12,190 nucleotides of DNA from Chlamydiota bacterium (lineage in GTDB: Bacteria > Chlamydiota > Chlamydiia > Chlamydiales > Rhabdochlamydiaceae), in the NCBI GenBank assembly GCA_013041585.1, contig JABEVM010000182.1, positions 1 through 12,190 on the forward strand. The letters are read 5' to 3'. This document shows, piece by piece, positions 1 through 6,990 of this stretch (position 1 is its first letter; each line of letters begins with the position of its first letter). The notes below the pieces were generated by a model. That model saw only the letters and a list, made by a program, of their open reading frames with translations. It ran no database searches and was not told the origin of the DNA. The position numbers and the translations under genes are program-made.

Positions 1-43
1 ATTAATAAACTATTTGTAACATCGTGAGAAATAATTAAAAATA

Positions 44-52
44 TGATATAAT
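44..52 (+). promoter_or_regulatory. Extended -10 promoter element upstream of the 1528-residue gene
   Basis: The bases TGATATAAT match the extended -10 consensus TGnTATAAT exactly. Transcription would start near base 59, giving a short leader of about 35 bases before the ATG at 94. No good -35 box lies 16-18 bases upstream (GTGAGA occupies that place), and the TTGTAA at 14-19 is too far away. This fits an extended -10 promoter that does not depend on a -35 contact. The surrounding 1-93 region is very AT-rich and holds nothing else that I can identify. Because AT-rich DNA yields TATAAT by chance, the call rests on the upstream TG and the position. Confidence 0.55.
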
Positions 53-93
53 TATATTAAATAATTATAAAATTTAAGAATAAATGGGGTGTT

Positions 94-3000
94 ATGACTT
101 TTGCTAGTGGATCTTCACAGTATTCCGAGCCGCAAATGGCCGTTGCAACATACGAAACGTTAATGGCCTATGGTAGAGAAATCAAAAAGAAAGGCCCAGA
201 TGCTGCGCTTCCTTCTATCATTTTAAGCACCCAAAGAAAATTTTTAGTTCAAGCAAGTGGCACTCAGCCTACCTCAGTAGACAAAATTACATCGGAATTC
301 TTTAGAACAGACAATTGGGCACGTCAGAAGGCTATTATAGATGACGGTGCTGCTATCATTTCTAGTGCGGAAGACGACGAGCTAGTCAATTTAGCCATTT
401 GGAGCATTACGCAAGATCAAAGTCTTTTTGTAAGATGTGGGACACCAGATAGGGTTGTGCAAACATTTACAAGAATTCAATCTGAAGTAAGAGAGGCAAA
501 AGTTCAGGCTGAAACAGCAAGGCAAGAACAAGATGCGAGAGCATTTGCGTTGGATCAAGCGTTATTTCATGATCTACTGGCTTTCGAAACAGTTGCTACT
601 AGCAATGCTCGTAATGATAACAAATACTATAACTTTCTAAAAATAGATCAAACAGGCGAGAGAGGAGTAGTTGTTGCATTTGTAGAGATGAACGCAGATG
701 GTAGCTTAGGAGCTGACGCTTCTGCAACCGTCATTCAAAACACTTTAGAAGTCGCTCGTTTCATGCGAGATACAGAGCGTGGCCAAAGGCTAGATGCGCT
801 CATGACTAGACTTTCTAGGGATCCGGAATATTATAAACGATATTTCTCTACGGAAGATGACCAGCACTGGCAAGCTTTTGTTAGCCATTTAAAAAGTACT
901 AAAAATATTGTTTCTGGCATTCATAAAGACCACGTTAGACTTGTACAACGCAGTATTGACGCGTTAATTGAATTTGGTGAAAGTGATAATACAACGCTTG
1001 TCGTAGAAAAGACTCCTGAAGGAAAACAATTTTTAGCTTTAAAGCTCAGAGGAGAGGGAGAGCCAGAAGCATCTCGTGAAGTCGATCTATTTTTACTTTC
1101 TGAAGAAGGTAGAGCCTTTTTCCGTGAAATGGAAGGAATGCTTCGAGAAACAGATGACAACCTGATTGAAAAGTTACAAGCAGGTTTTGCGAAGTTTAAA
1201 GGTCAAGTTTCATCAACGATTTTGTTTCCAGATAGACCAGGAGATATTGATTTTGATGAGCTTGTAAGACAGCCTTATACTCCACCAGCACAATCAGCTT
1301 CTCGAAATGAAGACAGAGTATCTTTGAGAGACCCTTCGAGTCAACCTGTATCTATTAGTGATGGTGGTGATTCTCAAGTCGTTGAGATGGGAGACATGGA
1401 TCCAGTAAGAGTGGTTTCCCCAGAAGAGAGATCACGCATTGCTATCCAAGCCTATCTTGCCAACCCGTCTGCTTATATTTTACAAATTGTAAAAATTGAT
1501 GGTCAGAATGTATTAGAAGTTATTCCTCTTGCAAAAGGAAGCTGGAGCGAGAAAAGACGTAAAGGTCAGCATCCATTTGCAGAACTCGGACAAATTTCAG
1601 ATACCCTGATCTCTATTTTACAAATACAAAATCTTTGGGCGAATAGTAAATATTGGGCAGAACCTGAGAATGCAAAAATGAAAGATCTTTTCATGCGCCA
1701 TATTCTAGAAGGTCATGTAGAAAAATTACGAAGTTCTGGAGCTTTTGGGAAATTATGTGCAGCGTTAGAAAAAAGAGGTTTGATAAAGCCAGAAAATAGT
1801 TATTGGACTGTGCTTGAGAAAATAAAAGAGGAATTCCTTTCTTTACTTCCTCAAAAAGGGGATATTGAAAAAAGCTATGAGCAGAGAGTAAAAGCTGTGA
1901 AGGATATTATAGCTCTTGCAATGGCTATTGAAAATAGAGATGAGAAAGAAGAGCAATTACTCCAAGCGCTTGTAAAGCAAGCTAAAAAAGATCCGGCATT
2001 TTTAGAAAAACCAGAATTGCTCACAGGATCTATTGAAGGCATTTTTGGTAAGCGATATAACGCTCAAAGACCTCAAGCTGTAGATAATGCTTTAGCTTCA
2101 TTTACTGATACTTCATCGCAAGTAGAGCTTATGAGAAAATTACCTTTACTTCGTTTGGAAGGTTTAGATGTTTTAGACTACTTATTAGGAGAAAATGGAG
2201 TAGACATTGCAAAGTTAAAGAAAAAAGAAGGTGAGCTAGTCACCCAGCAATCAGCTAGTAAAACCAGGGAAGCATTAGCATCATATGGAAGACCCTCTTC
2301 TGAGATTGATGAAAAAACTTCTATTCCAAAGCCTAGTTTAGAGTCAGAAGCTACTGTTGTCCCAGAAAAAGCGGGTCGAAGAGAGTTTATAAAAGTTTCT
2401 TCTAGTTCGTTTATATTGCGCTCTCTCTGGCAAATGATTGAGAGACTCTTTGGATACGTTCATAGCGATACGCTAGAGACAGCAAATTTTCTTACCTCTG
2501 AAGAAGGACAGGCACAAATTTCTGCTATGACAGCCGACCTCACTTTAAGACAACGCGTTAAAGAGCATATAAACCAAAACTACAAAAAAGATGGAAAAAG
2601 AGATGAAGCCGGTTTACAGGATCTAATAGAAAGGCTTCCTCAGCCAGATAGTACTCCATGGCTTCAGTCTGAAATTTCTATAAGTAAGCTTTCAGAAAAG
2701 GCTGTTGAAACAAGATTGCGTACTCATTTAGGAGCCAAAAATTTTGCAATTTTAGAGAGCCAAAAACCTAAATTTCAAAAATGGACCGAGTATCTCTATG
2801 ACCTCTATGAACAAGATGAAATCAGAGATTATGCAGACATTCTTGTTGGATTTGAGAGATTACAAGTAAAATTGCATACTGATTTGACTGCTGAACTCCG
2901 CAGACTACAAGTTCGTGACAGTGTAGAATATGTTACCAATGAGGGTAAGTTAACGGTAGAGGGACAATCGAAACTTCAAACTCTTTCTGGTTACAGAACA

Positions 3001-4680
3001 GCCTTACAATTGCAAGAAACTGTGGCTCGATTTGCGATGGAGCCAGATTCATTCTTGTTTAATCGATTGATTGATACGGCCGATGCGCAACAGCAAAGAG
3101 ACGTATATCCAATCTTGAGAAAATTATGTGATGCTGGTTTGGAGTCTATGAACCCTTCCAGACCATCAGCTAAAACCCTGTCTATGTTGGAAGAAGGCGA
3201 GGGTGACATGATTATTGAATCTTGCATGCTTTTTGAAAATGCACTCGAAAGAATGCAGGCTAGAGAAGAGAAAACAAAGATAGCTTTTGAAGAGAAGAAA
3301 CTGAAGGGCTATCTATTTACTACTGCGACTTTATCTTTCGAGCAAATAAAAGAAGTGATCGAATATATAGACAAACACCCTGAGTTCTTACAAAAAATAC
3401 TTAAGAAAGCTAGAGGAGCTGAGTTAAGAAACTTGCTTCAGAATTTGAAGAGCTTAGCTGAAATAGTAGATGGGAAAGAAGTCGTAGAAAAAGAAGCTAC
3501 GATGTTTGCCCGCGCGAAGATGACTAGTTTAAAATTAGAAAATGGCAATACGAAATCACTTCTCTTTCTAGCTAGAGACCTAGCTGGTGTAGCTTCGGGT
3601 TTGAGTAACAGCGAATTAGTGATGTATGCAGAAAATGTAGCGAACATTGATGAACAAGAAATCATTGATCTTTTACTCCAAACCAAAATTAAGCCGATCT
3701 TTCTTAATGGTAATTTGAGTAAGTTATCAGAGGAAGAAAAACGTAGGGCAGTTGAGCTTGTAGCTGGTAATCCGGAAAATGCCCAGCCGGCTATTGAGGA
3801 TATTTTCAGAAAAGGAGCATCTCCTGAGCAAGCTTTGTTAGTGTATAGGAACTTTGCAATACTTGATGCAATGATGGAGACAAACGAAAGAATAGATGAA
3901 TTGAGAGAAACTATAAATGCTAATGTTGCAGGAGTGATCTTACTAGCTCCTTTACGGAATCATACAGCTTTAAAAACAGAAGATTTTGTTGATATGGTGC
4001 GTGTTATCGCAGCTAGTAACCATGGAACTCTTAATGAAGCTTTCTTATCAGGCACGGAGATTGTTGAGGAGAAAGGTACAATAGTTTTTAAAGGCGATGC
4101 TCCAGTTGTAAGGAGCAATATAGAGCTGCTTTTTGAAAAAACTGGTCCTCAAAATACGAAAAAGATTTTTCCAAATCGCACTGATGCATTTGGGCCTTTT
4201 TTAAAGTTCTCAAACGAAAGAGAAGCAGTTCAGGCTTACGGAACACATTTACTTAGGATGCTAGAAGAAAGAGCTATGAGAGTGCCTGGTATAGTATATG
4301 AAGCAGATATATTAAGGTCTAGAGTCAGGGACGATGATGAATCTTCAGAGCGCTCTGCTGAGGGTTCTTTAGACTCTGCTGTTGAAGATGGGCGTGCCAT
4401 AAGAGATCTGTTTGCAGATAGTCCAGATCATCCGGCTTTCATGCCTAAGCCAGATGAGGTTGATCTAGGAACCACTTCTGAAGGTGAAAGTGATAGATCA
4501 GGTTCTCCAATTGATTCAGGATTTGAAAGTCGCACTCCTTCTCCATCTATAGTAGATGAGGCAGACCCTACAGATCCTTTTGCAGCCTTGTTTCGAGCAG
4601 CAACAGATAAAATGGAATTACCTAGGTTATCTGGAAAACATAGAAGTTTTAGAAATGATGGAGCACAAGAAGTAAGTTAA
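94..4680 (+). CDS. Large modular helical protein of unknown function, candidate secreted effector
   Basis: I do not recognise this 1528-residue protein. It has no signal peptide and no clear membrane segment, is rich in charged residues, appears mostly alpha-helical and by my count has only four cysteines. Low-complexity, probably disordered linkers lie near residues 394-440 and 712-768, and an acidic Ser/Pro-rich tail runs from about 1410 to the end; together they divide the chain into three or more helical blocks. Beta-hairpin-plus-helix stretches near 178-260, 302-360 and 460-545 look alike, and FLxSEEGxA occurs at both 333-341 and 799-807. The tail contains DSGFES (1474-1479) next to SP/TP sites. 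The gene has its own promoter and a strong terminator and stands alone. The ATG at 94 is preceded by a GGGGT purine stretch only three bases away, an imperfect ribosome site; the next in-frame ATG at 136 has none. Size, tail and apparent host association suggest an effector or structural protein of an intracellular bacterium; this is inference. The unbroken reading frame makes the gene itself near certain. Confidence 0.9.
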   Translation: MTFASGSSQYSEPQMAVATYETLMAYGREIKKKGPDAALPSIILSTQRKFLVQASGTQPTSVDKITSEFFRTDNWARQKAIIDDGAAIISSAEDDELVNLAIWSITQDQSLFVRCGTPDRVVQTFTRIQSEVREAKVQAETARQEQDARAFALDQALFHDLLAFETVATSNARNDNKYYNFLKIDQTGERGVVVAFVEMNADGSLGADASATVIQNTLEVARFMRDTERGQRLDALMTRLSRDPEYYKRYFSTEDDQHWQAFVSHLKSTKNIVSGIHKDHVRLVQRSIDALIEFGESDNTTLVVEKTPEGKQFLALKLRGEGEPEASREVDLFLLSEEGRAFFREMEGMLRETDDNLIEKLQAGFAKFKGQVSSTILFPDRPGDIDFDELVRQPYTPPAQSASRNEDRVSLRDPSSQPVSISDGGDSQVVEMGDMDPVRVVSPEERSRIAIQAYLANPSAYILQIVKIDGQNVLEVIPLAKGSWSEKRRKGQHPFAELGQISDTLISILQIQNLWANSKYWAEPENAKMKDLFMRHILEGHVEKLRSSGAFGKLCAALEKRGLIKPENSYWTVLEKIKEEFLSLLPQKGDIEKSYEQRVKAVKDIIALAMAIENRDEKEEQLLQALVKQAKKDPAFLEKPELLTGSIEGIFGKRYNAQRPQAVDNALASFTDTSSQVELMRKLPLLRLEGLDVLDYLLGENGVDIAKLKKKEGELVTQQSASKTREALASYGRPSSEIDEKTSIPKPSLESEATVVPEKAGRREFIKVSSSSFILRSLWQMIERLFGYVHSDTLETANFLTSEEGQAQISAMTADLTLRQRVKEHINQNYKKDGKRDEAGLQDLIERLPQPDSTPWLQSEISISKLSEKAVETRLRTHLGAKNFAILESQKPKFQKWTEYLYDLYEQDEIRDYADILVGFERLQVKLHTDLTAELRRLQVRDSVEYVTNEGKLTVEGQSKLQTLSGYRTALQLQETVARFAMEPDSFLFNRLIDTADAQQQRDVYPILRKLCDAGLESMNPSRPSAKTLSMLEEGEGDMIIESCMLFENALERMQAREEKTKIAFEEKKLKGYLFTTATLSFEQIKEVIEYIDKHPEFLQKILKKARGAELRNLLQNLKSLAEIVDGKEVVEKEATMFARAKMTSLKLENGNTKSLLFLARDLAGVASGLSNSELVMYAENVANIDEQEIIDLLLQTKIKPIFLNGNLSKLSEEEKRRAVELVAGNPENAQPAIEDIFRKGASPEQALLVYRNFAILDAMMETNERIDELRETINANVAGVILLAPLRNHTALKTEDFVDMVRVIAASNHGTLNEAFLSGTEIVEEKGTIVFKGDAPVVRSNIELLFEKTGPQNTKKIFPNRTDAFGPFLKFSNEREAVQAYGTHLLRMLEERAMRVPGIVYEADILRSRVRDDDESSERSAEGSLDSAVEDGRAIRDLFADSPDHPAFMPKPDEVDLGTTSEGESDRSGSPIDSGFESRTPSPSIVDEADPTDPFAALFRAATDKMELPRLSGKHRSFRNDGAQEVS

Positions 4681-4706
4681 TAAAAAATCCTCTACTTACC
4701 CCTGGT

Positions 4707-4743
4707 AAAAAGAGAAGAACCGAAAGGCTCTTCTCTTTTTTTT
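4707..4743 (+). terminator. Rho-independent terminator after the 1528-residue gene
   Basis: AGAGAAGA (4711-4718) pairs with TCTTCTCT (4729-4736). The stem continues across one A-C mismatch to a CC/GG pair closed by a GAAA tetraloop (4722-4725). A run of seven T (4737-4743) follows, and the A tract before the stem (4707-4710) can pair with part of it. It begins 26 bases after the stop codon, so it ends the large transcript and isolates it from trxB. Confidence 0.9.
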
Positions 4744-4813
4744 ACTTTTATAAGTTCTCGCATACCAAACTCCTTTTTATCCTCTGAAAAAATGTGTGTC
4801 CATGCTACTCTTT

Positions 4814-4825
4814 TCTCTTAAGAGA
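4814..4825. repeat. 12-bp perfect palindrome just upstream of the trxB ribosome site
   Basis: TCTCTTAAGAGA is a perfect inverted repeat ending three bases before the AAGGAG ribosome site of trxB. A loopless palindrome of this kind could be bound by a dimeric repressor or could form a weak structure affecting translation. I see no second copy in the window, and the function is unknown. Confidence 0.3.
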
Positions 4826-4828
4826 CGT

Positions 4829-4834
4829 AAGGAG
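4829..4834 (+). promoter_or_regulatory. Ribosome binding site of trxB
   Basis: AAGGAG lies ten bases before the ATG at 4845. It fixes the trxB start there and rejects the upstream in-frame ATG at 4794, which would add 17 residues not typical of the family before the FAD-binding strand. Confidence 0.8.
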
Positions 4835-4844
4835 AGAAACAGTC

Positions 4845-5789
4845 ATGGAAAAAAGAAAACTGGTAATTATCGGGTCGGGACCTGCAGGCTATACCGCTGC
4901 GATCTATGCAGCAAGAGCAAATCTAGAACCAATCATTTTTGAAGGCTTTTATTCTGGGCCGGCAGGTGGGCAGCTTATGACCACGACAGAGGTAGAAAAT
5001 TATCCAGGTTTTCCAGAGGCAGTCACAGGCCCTGAGCTTATGGACCGCTTCCGAGACCAAGCTAAGAGGTTTGGTACGGTTTTTGTGACAGAGGACGTCA
5101 AGTCCGTTCAGCTCTCATCTCATCCTTTTATCGTAAAAAGCCCATCTCATGAAGTTGAAGCGGAAGCGATTATTATCGCAACAGGCGCCACAGCTAAAAG
5201 ACTGGATGTGCCTGGAACGCGTGATGGCGAATTTTGGCAAAAAGGGGTAACTGCTTGCGCTGTTTGCGATGGAGCTGCTCCTATTTTCCGAAATAAAGAC
5301 CTTTATGTTTTTGGAGGTGGGGATACAGCTGTGGAGGAGGCGATCTTTTTGACAAAGTTCGGCTCTAAAGTGTACCTTGTCCACAGAAGAGATGAACTTA
5401 GAGCTTCTAAAATCATGGCGCAAAGAGCAATGAACCATCCGAAAATCGAAATTTTATGGAACCATGTTTTAACAAAAGTTGAAGGCAATACCGTTGTGGG
5501 TTCGATTACTTTGCAGAATGTGCAAACAAAGCAAGAAATGACAAGACCTGCAGGGGGAGTGTTTTTTGCGATCGGACATGAGCCGAATACTTTGTTCTTA
5601 GGAAATGAGATTGAAAAGATGAATAACGGTTATATTAAAGTCATCCCTGGAACTTCTAAGACAAATATAGAAGGTGTATTTGCAGCGGGAGATGTGCAGG
5701 ATCCTAACTATCGACAGGCTGTAACAGCTGCTGGATCAGGTTGCATGGCCGCTTTAGATGCTGAACGCTGGCTTGCTCACAGGGAGTAA
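4845..5789 (+). CDS. trxB: Thioredoxin reductase (NADPH)
   Basis: This 314-residue cytosolic flavoenzyme transfers electrons from NADPH through FAD to the disulfide of thioredoxin. Length and layout match low-molecular-weight bacterial TrxB. The N-terminal FAD-binding motif GSGPAG is at residues 10-15, and an ATG motif (IATGA) follows near 111-115. The redox pair is in CAVC (Cys138 and Cys141), followed by the usual Asp-Gly. The NADPH domain has GGGDTA at 157-162 and HRRDELRA at 180-187, the arginines of which bind the 2'-phosphate. The second FAD motif, GVFAAGDV, is near 277-284, and the C-terminal RQAVTAAGSGCMAA stretch is typical. A good ribosome site sets the start. The stop codon is one base before the next gene, so the two are probably co-transcribed. 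No promoter is obvious in 4744-4828. In chlamydiae, thioredoxin supplies electrons to ribonucleotide reductase and other disulfide systems (known family role). Identity is very secure. Confidence 0.97.
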   Translation: MEKRKLVIIGSGPAGYTAAIYAARANLEPIIFEGFYSGPAGGQLMTTTEVENYPGFPEAVTGPELMDRFRDQAKRFGTVFVTEDVKSVQLSSHPFIVKSPSHEVEAEAIIIATGATAKRLDVPGTRDGEFWQKGVTACAVCDGAAPIFRNKDLYVFGGGDTAVEEAIFLTKFGSKVYLVHRRDELRASKIMAQRAMNHPKIEILWNHVLTKVEGNTVVGSITLQNVQTKQEMTRPAGGVFFAIGHEPNTLFLGNEIEKMNNGYIKVIPGTSKTNIEGVFAAGDVQDPNYRQAVTAAGSGCMAALDAERWLAHRE

Positions 5790-5790
5790 T

Positions 5791-6603
5791 ATGAGATCTA
5801 TTCTTTGCTGCCTTTGCCTTTTGCCATCTATTGGGCATTCTTTAGAAAAAAAGCCTTGGTTTGGAAATATTTGGGAAGTTCGCTTTAATACAGATCTTGA
5901 ATACAACAGATACCGCTATGTTGATAACGCCAAAGAGCAGCTCAAATCCGCATCGAATGACAAAGGAATTTTAGTTGGCTTTGGCATGTCTCCTTATATG
6001 AATTGGGATTTTGACGCGGAAGTGGAGTTCGTTGATACACCAAGACAATCATTTAGCTATAGCACAGTTGCTGCGCAACTTCGCTATTTGTTTTTAGATG
6101 ATGTCATCGGAGATCCTGTAAGCCTTTGCGCAGGTGTTACACTTCGAGAGGTTTCTGGAAGAAGTCTGCGTGATGTCAGCAGCCCTTACCATTATTATTT
6201 TGATAGTGAATTGACTGGAGCCATCGGTAAAGAATGGGACTCTGGAGCTTTTTGGGACTTTAGGACTTACGCCTTTGGCGCAGTAGGCATGGCTAATAGG
6301 GGATCTCCTTGGCTAAGAGGGTATGGCGCTGTAGAAGCAAATTTACAAAACAGGCACCAGTTTGCTGTTTTAGGTGATAGCTATTTTGGGTTTGGCGGCA
6401 AAAGAGAAGTGGACATTGAGCACTTTCGAGGGTATAGCTCCATCCATCATCAATCTGTAGATGTGGGCGTTTCTTATAAGTATCTCATGCATATCTGGGG
6501 ATCATTTCTTTTCGAATATAAAAGACGCGTCTATGCTAAGTCGTTCCCAGAAAATGTGAACTTCTTCCTTATCAAGTACGAGCTGCCGTTTTCTGTTTTA
6601 TAA
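5791..6603 (+). CDS. Predicted outer-membrane beta-barrel protein with signal peptide
   Basis: I do not recognise the family of this 270-residue protein. The ATG at 5791 is preceded by AGGGAG four bases upstream, inside the last codons of trxB, and the two genes are separated by one base, so translation is probably coupled. The N-terminus has a short signal-like segment (Arg2, then ILCCLCLLPSIG, with a likely cut after Gly-His-Ser near residue 17). The mature part has no hydrophobic helices but many alternating aromatic/polar strands (for example WEVRFNTDLEYNRYRY and FFLIKYELPFSVL), with many Tyr, Phe and Trp and abundant glycine, as in small outer-membrane barrels. The chain ends in Leu rather than the usual Phe, so barrel insertion by the Bam machinery is less certain. 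Its stop codon touches the acpS stop on the other strand. An alternative is a soluble periplasmic beta-rich protein. Confidence 0.8.
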   Translation: MRSILCCLCLLPSIGHSLEKKPWFGNIWEVRFNTDLEYNRYRYVDNAKEQLKSASNDKGILVGFGMSPYMNWDFDAEVEFVDTPRQSFSYSTVAAQLRYLFLDDVIGDPVSLCAGVTLREVSGRSLRDVSSPYHYYFDSELTGAIGKEWDSGAFWDFRTYAFGAVGMANRGSPWLRGYGAVEANLQNRHQFAVLGDSYFGFGGKREVDIEHFRGYSSIHHQSVDVGVSYKYLMHIWGSFLFEYKRRVYAKSFPENVNFFLIKYELPFSVL

Positions 6604-6990
6604 CTAGCCGTGCCAAATCGCTACAGCCGTTGCAAACTCTTTGGAATGGCTAATCGATACACTCACAATTGGATTGCTAAAATTCTTTTTCGCTTTCTCG
6701 GAAAAAAAGATTTCGGGTTTGCCGCTTACGGGATCATTAAGAATTTCTATATCAATAGGGGAAAGTTTTTCGCCAAAACCTGTTCCTAAGGCTTTAGAAA
6801 TGGCTTCTTTAGCAGCAAACCTTCCAGCATAGTGTGGTATCGGATCTACAAAAGTAGAGCAATATTTTTGTTCTTTTTCTGTGAAAAATTTAGAGAAAAA
6901 ACGTTCATGGAATTCATGAACGCTATCTCGAATTCGAGAAATTTCAATGATATCGTTTCCAATACCTAGTATGGAGCTTTTATTGCTCAT
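6604..6990 (-). CDS. acpS: Holo-[acyl-carrier-protein] synthase
   Basis: AcpS moves the 4'-phosphopantetheine group from coenzyme A to the active serine of acyl carrier protein, activating it for fatty acid synthesis in the cytosol; it works as a trimer with Mg2+. With the start at 6990 the protein is 128 residues, the usual family size. The signature GIGNDIIEISR (residues 9-19) carries the metal-binding Asp13. RFAAKEA (57-63) carries the second acidic ligand, Glu62. SVSISHS (110-116) is the conserved strand near the C-terminus. The frame stays open upstream to 7053, but those residues overlap the preceding PIN gene and have no counterpart in AcpS. ATGs at 7002 and 7008 cannot be fully excluded because no strong ribosome site marks any of them. 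The gene overlaps the end of the upstream PIN gene by 11 bases, suggesting coupled translation in one operon. Confidence 0.95.
   Translation of the reverse strand: MSNKSSILGIGNDIIEISRIRDSVHEFHERFFSKFFTEKEQKYCSTFVDPIPHYAGRFAAKEAISKALGTGFGEKLSPIDIEILNDPVSGKPEIFFSEKAKKNFSNPIVSVSISHSKEFATAVAIWHG

Noticed and set aside
4794..4844. Upstream extension of trxB from an ATG at 4794
   Set aside because: The extra 17 residues do not fit the family, and a strong AAGGAG site precedes the ATG at 4845.
5115..5438. 107-codon open frame on the minus strand inside trxB
   Set aside because: It lies wholly within a secure gene, has no ribosome site and no protein-like features; it is an antisense shadow, as are the shorter minus-strand frames inside the 1528-residue gene and lgt.
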